Shown here: positions 46,347 through 53,363 of the stretch, one piece after another
Layout: each line of letters begins with the position of its first letter
How positions within the stretch are numbered: the stretch's first letter is position 1
NCBI RefSeq assembly: GCF_000429585.1
Contig: NZ_AUCD01000004.1
Span: 1-64,000 of the forward strand
Length of the DNA stretch: 64,000 bases
Source of the DNA: Atopococcus tabaci DSM 17538
GTDB taxonomy: Bacteria > Bacillota > Bacilli > Lactobacillales > Carnobacteriaceae_A
Reading direction: 5' to 3'
Position numbers and translations under genes: made by a program
The notes under the pieces: generated by a model
What the model saw: the letters and a program-made list of their open reading frames with translations, nothing else
Told to the model about the DNA's origin: nothing
Database searches by the model: none

Positions 46347-46829
46347 TTAAGACGAAGCGTTTTGGCTTGCAGCCAGTACACAGTCAATGACGATGATGAT
46401 ACCCAGCGCCAACTCCGCGTGCGCTTCATCCTGGATGTTCAAAACATATGAATCTCCCCACGTGAACCACTCTTTCCGTATATCTGCAATGACTCTTCCG
46501 TTTTCCCGGATGGTGTAATTGTGCTCCCATACGTTTCCTTCCACATCCCAATCCGGCCCGTTGATGGCGTACCGAGGACGCAAGAAGGTGAATTCTTTTT
46601 TCACCTGCGCCACTTCCATACCGTCTATGTACAAATGATAGGTAGGAAGCCAATTCCATAACTTCTGCTCGATGTACAAAACTTCTTCATCAGCGGCATT
46701 CCAGACTCTCAATTTTTTCGCAAAAGAAAACAATTCCCCTTCAACAAAATAGCGGTCATTCCCTCTCGCGTCTTTTACCGTGAACCGGTCCTTCCACGAG
46801 AACAATTGCTGTTTGATGTAATACTGCAT
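46347..46829 (-). CDS. LURP-one/tubby-like family protein
   Basis: A 160-residue protein of the LURP-one-related group (YxjI-like), a beta-barrel fold related to tubby and scramblase. Repeated strands with the pattern F.V.D..GN..Y.V.GE (residues ~12-32) and W.HNYTI.ENGRVIADIRKEW are typical, followed by a C-terminal hydrophobic helix (ELALGIIIVIDCVLAAS) packed in the barrel. The function in bacteria is unknown. The ATG at 46829 follows GGAGGAGAG, and five more codons are open upstream. It lies alone between the rplL terminator and pyrP. TATACT at about 46869-46874 may be its -10. Confidence 0.83.
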   Translation of the reverse strand: MQYYIKQQLFSWKDRFTVKDARGNDRYFVEGELFSFAKKLRVWNAADEEVLYIEQKLWNWLPTYHLYIDGMEVAQVKKEFTFLRPRYAINGPDWDVEGNVWEHNYTIRENGRVIADIRKEWFTWGDSYVLNIQDEAHAELALGIIIVIDCVLAASQNASS

Positions 46830-46924
46830 ACGTCTCTCCTCCAAATGGTGTTCACCCTTTTGTACCAGTATACCGGAAATTCCCCCTCATGCGAAAGCCG
46901 CTCTCCGAGATAAACCCATACCAC

Positions 46925-46968
46925 AAAAAAAGCCACCCGACTTCCCGTAATGGGAAGCGGATGGCTTC
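46925..46968 (-). terminator. Terminator after rplL
   Basis: GAAGCCATCCGCTTCCC and GGGAAGTCGGGTGGCTT (minus strand) form a long stem with a short loop, followed by TTTTTTT. It stands 15 bases beyond the rplL stop and ends the rplJL operon, so rpoB is transcribed separately. Confidence 0.9.
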
Positions 46969-46983
46969 TTCAAGAAGTAGAAA

Positions 46984-47352
46984 TTATTTAACTTCTACAG
47001 AACCGCCAGCTTCTTCGATAGCAGCTTTCAATTCTTCAGCTTCTTCTTTAGATACGTTTTCTTTAACGTTTGAAGGAGCTCCGTCAACCAAAGCTTTTGC
47101 GTCTTTCAAGCCAAGGCCTGTAGCTTCGCGGACAGCTTTGATAACTTTGATTTTAGCAGAACCAGCGTCGTTCAAGACAACTGTGAATTCTGTTTGTTCT
47201 TCTTCAGCAGCGCCGCCTGCAGCACCTGCTGCTGCAACTGGAGCTGCAGCTGTAACGCCAAATTCTTCTTCGATCGCTTTAACCAAGTCATTCAATTCCA
47301 TGACTGTAGATTCTTTCAAATCAGCGACAATTTTTTCGATGTCTAATGCCAT
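46984..47352 (-). CDS. rplL: 50S ribosomal protein L7/L12
   Basis: A 122-residue stalk protein that recruits elongation factors. The N-terminal dimerisation domain (1-35) is joined by an Ala/Gly-rich hinge ([15 protein letters not shown]) to the C-terminal domain with [20 protein letters not shown]. It has family length. It lies 74 bases after rplJ and shares its promoter, with four to six copies per ribosome expected from strong translation (GGAGGAAAC). Confidence 0.99.
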   Translation of the reverse strand: MALDIEKIVADLKESTVMELNDLVKAIEEEFGVTAAAPVAAAGAAGGAAEEEQTEFTVVLNDAGSAKIKVIKAVREATGLGLKDAKALVDGAPSNVKENVSKEEAEELKAAIEEAGGSVEVK

Positions 47353-47426
47353 TTTTTGTTTCCTCCATTATATGTTTGTAGTTTTTTATATGGCTTGTTT
47401 AACCGACAAGCTGAAACGGTTGTTCA

Positions 47427-47930
47427 TTAAGCAGCTTCGCCGTCTTTTTGATCGGCAACAGCTTTGACTGCCAATGCTGTGTTGCGGACTGGCGCCTGCA
47501 ATACAGACAATAGCATGGAAAGCAATCCTTCGCGGCTTGGCAATTTCGCAACTGCGTTGATTTCATCAGCGGATGCAACTTTGCCTTCGATCACGCCACC
47601 TTTGATTTCCAATGCTTCTGCATCTTTAGCAAAGTCAGCCATGATTTTAGCCGGAGCAACAACGTCTTCGTTACTGAACGCTACAGCTGTAGGTCCTTTG
47701 AAGATGTCGTCCATACCTTCCAAACCAGCTGCCACTGCCGCACGTCTCAACATTGTGTTTTTCAACACGCGCATTTCAACGCCAGCATCACGCAACTGTT
47801 TACGCAAATCCGTTACTTCGTCCACTGTCAATCCGCGGTAATCCACGACGACAACAGATGCAGCATCTTCGAATTTTTTCGTAAGGTCTTCAACAATTTG
47901 TTGTTTCTTTTCGATAACTGATTGACTCAT
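47427..47930 (-). CDS. rplJ: 50S ribosomal protein L10
   Basis: A 167-residue L10 that anchors the L7/L12 dimers to 23S rRNA and represses its own operon. It begins [16 protein letters not shown] and contains [21 protein letters not shown] and NTMLRRA. The reading frame continues 39 codons upstream through the leader, but AGGAGGTGAAAC fixes the start at 47930. It is followed by rplL. Confidence 0.97.
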   Translation of the reverse strand: MSQSVIEKKQQIVEDLTKKFEDAASVVVVDYRGLTVDEVTDLRKQLRDAGVEMRVLKNTMLRRAAVAAGLEGMDDIFKGPTAVAFSNEDVVAPAKIMADFAKDAEALEIKGGVIEGKVASADEINAVAKLPSREGLLSMLLSVLQAPVRNTALAVKAVADQKDGEAA

Positions 47931-48116
47931 TGATGTTTCACCTCCTGATCGATTGAATGGAGCTCTCTTCCCCCATCTATGGGCAAAAGAAAAACCTCCA
48001 TGCCACCGCAGACATAGAGGGAATCGTTGTGTACATACACACATCATCCTCGGCAGGTTGATTAAGGCATGCGCCCCCTGCTGTCTTCGGCATCAATGTA
48101 ATTGATATTCTTAACC
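47931..48116 (-). ncRNA. L10 leader of rplJ-rplL
   Basis: The 186-base transcribed leader contains TTAATCAACCTGCCGAGG (minus strand, ~48050-48067), the strongly conserved part of the L10 leader, followed by further paired segments up to the ribosome-binding site. L10(L12)4 binding to such leaders is known to repress the operon. Assignment rests on this motif and position. Confidence 0.82.
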
Positions 48117-48130
48117 TGGTCGATTATAAC
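48102..48130 (+). promoter_or_regulatory. Possible plus-strand promoter overlapping PrplJ
   Basis: TTGATA (48102-48107) and TATAAC (48125-48130) with a 17-base spacer face the rplA 3' end. The -10 overlaps that of the minus-strand rplJ promoter. TATAAT-like boxes often match on both strands, so this may be chance. Confidence 0.3.
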
Positions 48131-48151
48131 AATCATATCCGACCAGGTCAA
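48123..48151 (-). promoter_or_regulatory. Sigma-A promoter of rplJ-rplL with embedded dyad
   Basis: Minus-strand TTGACC (48146-48151) and TATAAT (48123-48128), 17-base spacer. A perfect 9-bp inverted repeat, ACCTGGTCG (48114-48122) and CGACCAGGT (48140-48148), flanks the -10 and overlaps the -35, an operator-like placement. Confidence 0.85.
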
Positions 48152-48209
48152 GAATAATTTTTATTTCTTCTAAACATCGATAGCGTTCACTACTGATGTC
48201 TAGCGTCCC

Positions 48210-48325
48210 AAGCCCCGACCCCGCACGAAAAAAGATAAATCAGCCCATTGCGCAGTATGCTCATTCAGGGCATGATTTCCTATTTTTCGCGGGGCCGAAG
48301 CGGGCTTGTTCCGCTTTTCTTTTTA
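48210..48325. repeat. Long extended hairpin between rplA and rplJ
   Basis: Segments AAGCCC, CCCCGC, GAAAAA, ATCA and GCCC on one side pair in order with GGGC, TGAT, TTTTTC, GCGGGG and GGGCTT on the other (arms about 48210-48246 and 48268-48307 on the plus strand). On the plus strand it is followed by AGCGG/CCGCT and TTTTCTTTTT, a terminator-like end, reaching the rplA stop. It may be the terminator region of rplKA or a structured small RNA. The strand is undecided. Confidence 0.5.
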
Positions 48326-48326
48326 A

Positions 48327-49022
48327 TTATCCAACAACGGTGCTGGGGCTTACTTTAACTCCTGGTCCAAACGTGCTGGAAACAGCAACGTTCTTCATGT
48401 AAACACCTTTTGCGCTTGCTGGTTTAGCAGTCATCAACACGTTGTGCAACGCTGCCCAGTTTTCACGCAATTTTTGTTCGTCAAATGATACTTTACCAAT
48501 CGGAACATGAACGTTACCGGCTTTGTCCACACGGTAAGTTACTTGTCCAGCTTTGATGTCGTTGACAGCTTTTGTCACGTCCATCGTTACTGTACCTGTT
48601 TTAGGGTTTGGCATCAAGCCTTTAGGTCCCAAAACGCGTCCCAAACGGCCGACTTCAGCCATCATGTCTGGTGTAGCAACAACAACGTCAAAGTCGAACC
48701 ATCCGCCTTGAACGCGTTCGATCAAGTCAGTGTCTCCAACGAAGTCTGCGCCAGCTTCTTCAGCTTCGCGTGCTTTTTCACCACGGGCAAACACAACAAC
48801 AGTTTGTGTTTTACCTGTACCATGCGGCAATACCATTGCGCCACGGATTTGTTGGTCCGCTTTTTTAGGGTCAACGCCCAAACGGTAAGCCACTTCAACT
48901 GTCGCGTCAAAGTTGGAGTAGTCCAATTCTTTAACGAGAGCAATTGCTTCAGCAGCATCATATTCTTTATGTCTGTCCACTTTTGCTAAAGCGTCCAAAT
49001 ACTTTTTGCTTCTCTTTGCCAT
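48327..49022 (-). CDS. rplA: 50S ribosomal protein L1
   Basis: A 231-residue L1 that forms the mobile L1 stalk and binds E-site tRNA. It begins [19 protein letters not shown] and contains [17 protein letters not shown] and the N/C domain junction [16 protein letters not shown]1 is also a translational repressor of L11-L1 in several bacteria. It lies 91 bases after rplK. A long hairpin follows its stop codon. Confidence 0.98.
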   Translation of the reverse strand: MAKRSKKYLDALAKVDRHKEYDAAEAIALVKELDYSNFDATVEVAYRLGVDPKKADQQIRGAMVLPHGTGKTQTVVVFARGEKAREAEEAGADFVGDTDLIERVQGGWFDFDVVVATPDMMAEVGRLGRVLGPKGLMPNPKTGTVTMDVTKAVNDIKAGQVTYRVDKAGNVHVPIGKVSFDEQKLRENWAALHNVLMTAKPASAKGVYMKNVAVSSTFGPGVKVSPSTVVG

Positions 49023-49113
49023 ATTAGTTTTCCTCCTTATGTGGTATTAACGGTTATACCTCCCACTGCTCCTTAAGCGGCAAACTTCAGGAGCTGTGCA
49101 GAAGCATGTGCGA

Positions 49114-49539
49114 TTAGTCTGTTACGTTGAAGCCCATGCTTCGTGCTGTACCTTCGACCATTCTCATTGCAGCTTCAACGTCTGCTGCGTTAAGATCTTG
49201 CATTTTTGTTTCAGCAATTTCTCTTACTTGGTCACGAGTAACAGTCGCTACTTTGTTCTTGTTTGGTTCGCCTGAACCAGATTCTACTCCTGCAGCTTTT
49301 TTCAACAAAACTGGAGCTGGTGGAGTTTTAGTGATGAATGTGAAGGAACGGTCTTCATATACTGAAATAACGACCGGAATGATCATTCCCGCTTGGTCAG
49401 CTGTACGAGCATTGAATTCTTTACAGAATCCCATAATGTTGATTTGAGCTTGACCCAAAGCTGGTCCAACTGGTGGAGCTGGAGTTGCTTTGCCTGCAGG
49501 AATTTGCAGTTTCACGACATTAACTACTTTCTTTGCCAC
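49114..49539 (-). CDS. rplK: 50S ribosomal protein L11
   Basis: A 141-residue L11 at the base of the stalk, target of thiostrepton and needed for RelA activation. It starts with GTG at 49539, eight bases after AGGAGG, giving [36 protein letters not shown] and the C-terminal [15 protein letters not shown] are typical. It is the first gene of the rplK-rplA operon. Confidence 0.98.
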   Translation of the reverse strand: MAKKVVNVVKLQIPAGKATPAPPVGPALGQAQINIMGFCKEFNARTADQAGMIIPVVISVYEDRSFTFITKTPPAPVLLKKAAGVESGSGEPNKNKVATVTRDQVREIAETKMQDLNAADVEAAMRMVEGTARSMGFNVTD

Positions 49540-49632
49540 GAGACATACCTCCTTGATGAGTCCGTGAGTGGTTGAATGGGGCTAGTATTTCCCCTCCCAC
49601 TTTGTTTCATACGCCTATAAACGTACCGAGTT

Positions 49633-49661
49633 AATATAACACCTTACCCAACAAATTGCAA
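49633..49661 (-). promoter_or_regulatory. Sigma-A promoter of rplK-rplA
   Basis: Minus-strand TTGCAA (49656-49661) and TATATT (49633-49638) with a 17-base spacer, giving a leader of about 85 bases. Confidence 0.8.
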
Positions 49662-49701
49662 GTGTTTTTTATTTTTTCTTCAATTTATGTTTCCAACTCT
49701 T

Positions 49702-50127
49702 TTACTCAACCATTCCTTTGGCTTCTTTTCTTCGGCGGAGGGAGCGTTTGACCGCTTTGGCCACCGCGTAAAAGACAAAGGCCAAGATGCTGTAGAGGGC
49801 GAACAAGATGAAAAAGCCGGTGATTCCAGCCGCTCCCATGGCTAAAATGCTTGTCCCTTGCTCCGCTGCCACATCGTCCAGACCGGTGGCCAACACTGCG
49901 CCGCTGACGAACACCAACGTTCCCAACAGCGCAAGGACAGTATCTCCAAATGGCAGTTTCCGAAACAACTTAATAAAAATATAAGCCACCAAAAAGAAAC
50001 CCATTCCCAACAGTCCGATGGTCCAAAAATGAACTTCCCGTCCCGGCATGACGCCTTCCAGCAGCTGCGTCAATCCCTCGAGGATGCGGTTGATGCTTTC
50101 CACTGCCGCCCATAATAATTGTTCCAT
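49702..50127 (-). CDS. Small integral membrane protein of unknown function
   Basis: A 141-residue protein with three clear hydrophobic segments at about 35-54 (WTIGLLGMGFFLVAYIFIKL), 62-80 (TVLALLGTLVFVSGAVLA) and 95-122 (MGAAGITGFFILFALYSIL), ending in a strongly basic cytoplasmic tail (AVKRSLRRRKEAKG). I do not recognise the family. The frame is open 35 codons further upstream, but the ATG at 50127, after AAAGGCGATG, gives a compact membrane protein. It is divergent from the NRDE gene and upstream of rplK, whose promoter is just beyond its end. No signal peptide or catalytic motif is seen. Confidence 0.75.
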   Translation of the reverse strand: MEQLLWAAVESINRILEGLTQLLEGVMPGREVHFWTIGLLGMGFFLVAYIFIKLFRKLPFGDTVLALLGTLVFVSGAVLATGLDDVAAEQGTSILAMGAAGITGFFILFALYSILAFVFYAVAKAVKRSLRRRKEAKGMVE

Positions 50128-50306
50128 TCGCTCATCGCCTTTCTTTATAAGGACTTGTTTATTCGCTTTTTTATGTACTCCTTCCGGTTTCCTCCACTGG
50201 CGTTTCACAGCCTTTTTAACTATCATAATCATAAGATAGAATGGATGAAGAGAATTTTTTCGCCGCCTTAAACCAACATTCAGCGACTTCTGAAAGGAGT
50301 TTTGTG

Positions 50307-51077
50307 ATGTGCTTGATTGTGTTTCAATATAAAACGCACCCCGACTACCCTCTTGTCCTGGTCGCCAATCGGGATGAGCGCCACGACCGTCCCAGCTTGC
50401 CGATTCATTTTTGGAAAGACGCCCCTGACATCCTGGCGGGACGCGATTTGGAAAGGTTGGGCGGCTGGTTGGGTATTTCCCGCTCAGGGCGGCTCGCTGT
50501 ACTGACGAACCACCCTTTCACCGACTGGCAGACCGATCTCAACAGTCTCTCAAGAGGAGAGCTGGTGCGCGAGTTTCTTTCCCGCTCCGATTCCCCGGCG
50601 CATTACGCTTTGACGTTGAAAGATACACGGAAGCACTACGACGGATACCGGCTGCTCTTCGGCGATTTGGATCACCTGTACTTGTATTCAAACGTCCCGG
50701 GAACGTGCGAACATTTTCCGGCCGGGCTTCACAGCGTTAGCAATACCGAGGACGATGTCTCATACCATAGGAGAGAACGGGGAGAAATGCTTGTCCAGGA
50801 CTACTTGGACCATCACTCCACGCTCCAACCAGAAGAGCTGATCCGGCTGTTTCAAGACACCGCTCCGGCTCCTGTCCTTTCCACTTTTCCAAAAGGTGTG
50901 CCGGTGGAAGAAGCCAAGCGGTTCTCCTCCATATTTGTCGCAGGAGGGGAATTCGGCACAGTTGCCACCACCGTTATCCTGGTGGACAAACAAGGTCATG
51001 TTAACGTGACGGAGCAACGCTACGGAAAAGAAGGGCCGTTGGAGCTGACCAAGCAGTCCTTCCGTTTAGAAAAATGA
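50307..51077 (+). CDS. NRDE family protein (TANGO2-like)
   Basis: A 256-residue protein of the NRDE/TANGO2 family (Ntn-hydrolase-like fold), named for the motif NRDE visible in LVANRDERHDRPS (residues ~19-31). The N-terminal cysteine follows the initiator (MCLIVFQY), a feature of the family. The biochemical role in bacteria is not established. Eukaryotic TANGO2 has been linked to lipid or haem handling. An upstream ATG at 50241 is open, but GAAAGGAG precedes the one at 50307. It is one of the few plus-strand genes, convergent with nusG, sharing a bidirectional terminator. Confidence 0.88.
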   Translation: MCLIVFQYKTHPDYPLVLVANRDERHDRPSLPIHFWKDAPDILAGRDLERLGGWLGISRSGRLAVLTNHPFTDWQTDLNSLSRGELVREFLSRSDSPAHYALTLKDTRKHYDGYRLLFGDLDHLYLYSNVPGTCEHFPAGLHSVSNTEDDVSYHRRERGEMLVQDYLDHHSTLQPEELIRLFQDTAPAPVLSTFPKGVPVEEAKRFSSIFVAGGEFGTVATTVILVDKQGHVNVTEQRYGKEGPLELTKQSFRLEK

Positions 51078-51087
51078 CTCTGCTCGC

Positions 51088-51124
51088 AAAAATCGCCGTT
51101 CTCTTGGAAGAACGGCGATTTTTT
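51088..51124. terminator. Bidirectional terminator between NRDE gene and nusG
   Basis: AAAAATCGCCGTTC and GAACGGCGATTTTT form a 14-bp perfect stem with an 8-base loop between two converging stop codons. A- and T-runs suit both strands. Confidence 0.93.
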
Positions 51125-51139
51125 GTATGCAGGCTAAAT

Positions 51140-51691
51140 TTAGTCCAACTTGCTGATTTGGTCGTATTCCAATTCCGCGGTCGTTTCACGGCCGAACATT
51201 TCCACAAGAACTTTGACTTTCCCTTTTTCCGGTTCCGTCTCCGTGATGGTTCCTTCCATGCCGCTGAAGGCTCCTTCGTTGATGGTGACGCGTTCGCCGA
51301 GTTCCACATCCATGTCGCGGTGACGTGGGTTGATGCCTTCGCTGCGGAGCAAGTGATCCACTTCTTCAGGCAACAGGGGAGCCGGTTTGCTTCCAGCGCC
51401 ATGAGAGCCGACAAATCCGGTGACTCCAGGAGTGTTCCGGACGATGTACCATGCTTCATCCGACATGATCATTTCCACCAAGACATATCCGGGGAATGTT
51501 TTTTCCATCTTCACTTTTTCTTTGCCGTCTTTCACTTCGGTTTTTTCTTGTTCAGGCACGATGACGCGGAAGATGTTTTCTTCCATGCCCATGCTGGCTG
51601 CACGCAACTCGATGTTTTGTTTGACTTTGTTTTCATACCCTGAGTACGTGTGCAATACGTACCATTGTTTTTGACTTTCGATTTGTTCCAT
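51140..51691 (-). CDS. nusG: Transcription termination/antitermination factor NusG
   Basis: A 183-residue NusG that binds RNA polymerase and couples it to ribosome or Rho. The NGN domain (~1-115) contains WYVLHTYSGYENKVK and FPGYVLVEMIMSDEAWY. The KOW domain (~128-183) contains LGERVTINEGAFSGMEGTI. AAGGGGAGACC precedes the ATG. It follows secE after 183 bases with a terminator-like hairpin in between, so it may be expressed by readthrough. Confidence 0.98.
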   Translation of the reverse strand: MEQIESQKQWYVLHTYSGYENKVKQNIELRAASMGMEENIFRVIVPEQEKTEVKDGKEKVKMEKTFPGYVLVEMIMSDEAWYIVRNTPGVTGFVGSHGAGSKPAPLLPEEVDHLLRSEGINPRHRDMDVELGERVTINEGAFSGMEGTITETEPEKGKVKVLVEMFGRETTAELEYDQISKLD

Positions 51692-51763
51692 GTTGTTTGG
51701 TCTCCCCTTAAATTGGCTTTTTCATTCTGTATGAAGGCAGAACGCAACCCTTTATAAACTAAC

Positions 51764-51796
51764 AAAAAAACCTTCTTTAGTTGCATCCAGAAGGTT
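51764..51796 (-). terminator. Terminator or attenuator between secE and nusG
   Basis: AAACCTTCT and AGAAGGTTT (minus strand) pair around GGATGCAACTAA and are followed by TTTTTG. It lies 79 bases after secE and 72 bases before nusG. No confident promoter is seen after it, so nusG may rely on incomplete termination. Confidence 0.75.
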
Positions 51797-51874
51797 TCAG
51801 CGTCTGTCGTTTGATTTCTCCGTCATTATAGCACGGATACCCATCGTTTTAAAATGAATTCCTGGTCGATTGTC

Positions 51875-52054
51875 TTATCCCAACAAACTCAAGATGGACG
51901 TGATGGCTGTGTCCACTCCAAGGAAAAATGCCGCAAAAATGGCCACCACTGTGACAACCGTAAAGGTATTTTTGCGCAAGTCCTTTTTGCTCGGCCAGTC
52001 GACCGCCTGCATTTCTTGTTTTACTTCACTGAAAAAAGTTGAAATTTTGCCCAT
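51875..52054 (-). CDS. secE: Preprotein translocase subunit SecE
   Basis: A 59-residue single-span SecE of the short Gram-positive type. An amphipathic surface helix (EVKQEMQAVDWPSKKDL) precedes one transmembrane segment (TFTVVTVVAIFAAFFLGV). It clamps the SecY channel. Ten further codons are open upstream, but GAGGAGGATCGAA fixes the ATG at 52054. It lies 39 bases after rpmG. Confidence 0.96.
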   Translation of the reverse strand: MGKISTFFSEVKQEMQAVDWPSKKDLRKNTFTVVTVVAIFAAFFLGVDTAITSILSLLG

Positions 52055-52093
52055 TTCGATCCTCCTCACAACACATTCATTCATGTGTTCCGG

Positions 52094-52246
52094 TTATTTC
52101 GTTTGACGATGAAGGGTGTGTTTGTTGCAGTACTTACAAAACTTTTTGACTTCTAGTCTTTCTGTGCGCGGCTGTGCGCTGACGGGTTTGGTGTAGTTAC
52201 GGGATCCGCATACGCTGCACGCAAGAGCTGTTTTTTTCGTTGCCAT
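52094..52246 (-). CDS. rpmG: 50S ribosomal protein L33, zinc-binding type
   Basis: A 50-residue L33 with two cysteine pairs ([11 protein letters not shown] and [11 protein letters not shown]), the zinc-containing form. It begins [11 protein letters not shown]. An upstream extension of 22 codons is open but lacks support, while GAGGAAAGAC precedes the chosen ATG. It is located between sigH and secE exactly as in Bacillus, with its own promoter. Confidence 0.96.
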   Translation of the reverse strand: MATKKTALACSVCGSRNYTKPVSAQPRTERLEVKKFCKYCNKHTLHRQTK

Positions 52247-52283
52247 GTCTTTCCTCACTTCTTTTCCAGTCTCGTTCACGCTA

Positions 52284-52312
52284 AATGTACCATTCCGAAT
52301 TTTTTCTGTCAA
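52284..52312 (-). promoter_or_regulatory. Sigma-A promoter of rpmG-secE
   Basis: Minus-strand TTGACA (52307-52312) and TACATT (52284-52289) with a 17-base spacer, about 40 bases before the rpmG start. Confidence 0.82.
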
Positions 52313-52354
52313 TTTTATTTGGAAACAGGAAGGGAATGTTCATTTTTTAGGCAC

Positions 52355-52382
52355 AAAAAAAGACTCCTCGAAAAAGGAGTCT
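52355..52382 (-). terminator. Terminator between sigH and rpmG
   Basis: AAGACTCCT and AGGAGTCTT form a 9-bp stem with a short loop, followed on the minus strand by TTTTTTTG. It lies about 150 bases after the sigH stop and upstream of the rpmG promoter. Confidence 0.88.
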
Positions 52383-52529
52383 TGCGCGGCAGGTGAATCA
52401 TGCAGCGGTCTAAATGCTCACAAATTCACTAATGCGTATATAAAAACAGGAGCTTTCGATGCTTTACCGCCCCTATCACATCGCATTTCCTATTACAAAC
52501 GCTTCCAACAGCACTCAAAAAAATAGCGT

Positions 52530-53126
52530 TCAATCAATGTATTTCCGCATCTTTCGTCTGCATCTCTCCCAAGCGTTTTTGACCCGGGCTTCCGTTTCAC
52601 CCAAACGCTGGGCAATCTCTTCGAACGATTGCTTGTCCATATGCGCCTGGAATACTTCCCTTTCAAAAGCGGACAAAGCCTCTGGAAAACCTTTCAACTG
52701 GTCATCCAGAATTATGTAGTCTAATGGAGCGTCTTTCTCTGCAACACGGTACTCAAAAGGATATGCATCCCCATTTTCCATCATACTGTCCAAAGATGCG
52801 GCCTGTCTTTCGCTTTTTCTTTTCTCAGCCTGGTTTTTTCGGACCAAACTCAGCAGGTGATTTTGCAGTGACAACTTGAAAAACACACCCAGCGTGACTC
52901 CTTTATCCTTCTCGTAACTGTGTACGATACGATGAAATACGAATCGGGATTCTTGCCAAAGATCTTCACTGTCAAATCCATGTACAGAAAATTCTCGGAC
53001 CATTTTTGCAATCAACGGACTATACCTTTCTAGAAGCACTTCAAATGGGTCCTGATTGAGATGTTGGATGAGATACACCAGTTGTTCATCCGAGAATTGA
53101 ATGAATTCATCTCTTTCTTTTGCCAA
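52530..53126 (-). CDS. sigH: Sigma-70 family factor, SigH/ComX-like
   Basis: A 198-residue alternative sigma factor with region 2 (about 25-100, including FDSEDLWQESRFVFHRIV) and region 4 (about 140-195, FEEIAQRLGETEARVKNAWERCRRK helix-turn-helix region). The position between yacP/eis and rpmG-secE matches Bacillus sigH. In lactic acid bacteria and staphylococci this orthologue drives late competence genes, which fits the presence of a comC-like prepilin peptidase in the window. The start is a TTG at 53126 with GGAGGTG six bases before it. A 12-bp AT-rich palindrome lies in its promoter region. Confidence 0.87.
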   Translation of the reverse strand: MAKERDEFIQFSDEQLVYLIQHLNQDPFEVLLERYSPLIAKMVREFSVHGFDSEDLWQESRFVFHRIVHSYEKDKGVTLGVFFKLSLQNHLLSLVRKNQAEKRKSERQAASLDSMMENGDAYPFEYRVAEKDAPLDYIILDDQLKGFPEALSAFEREVFQAHMDKQSFEEIAQRLGETEARVKNAWERCRRKMRKYID

Positions 53127-53200
53127 TTATGCCACCTCCAGTAATATAAAGATGGGGTACTTCTTCGTGTTGTCTGTTTGTCTCACTCCTTTCCGTATAT

Positions 53201-53229
53201 AGAAATTATATATTTTTTATATAATTTCT
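53201..53229. promoter_or_regulatory. 12-bp palindrome in the sigH promoter region
   Basis: AGAAATTATATA (53201-53212) and TATATAATTTCT (53218-53229) are perfectly complementary with a TTTTT spacer, 75 bases before the sigH start. On the minus strand TTGTGT and AATTAT with a 17-base spacer could be the promoter, which would put the palindrome over the -10 and start site, an operator-like location. Confidence 0.6.
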
Positions 53230-53328
53230 CCACCTCTAATCATACACAATTCTTTTGTATTATGCATCCCTTTTTGAATAAAACCTGTGTAGCCGCAAGG
53301 CGAGCGCAGCCAGCTTCTCTCTCCAGAC

Positions 53329-53358
53329 AAAAAAAGCTGCCTTTTATTGGCAGCTTTC
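53329..53358 (-). terminator. Terminator after the Eis-like gene
   Basis: AAAGCTGCC and GGCAGCTTT pair around AATAAAA and are followed by TTTTG on the minus strand, just behind the stop of the acetyltransferase gene. It ends the gltX/cysE-to-acetyltransferase run. Confidence 0.88.
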
Positions 53359-53363
53359 CTTAT

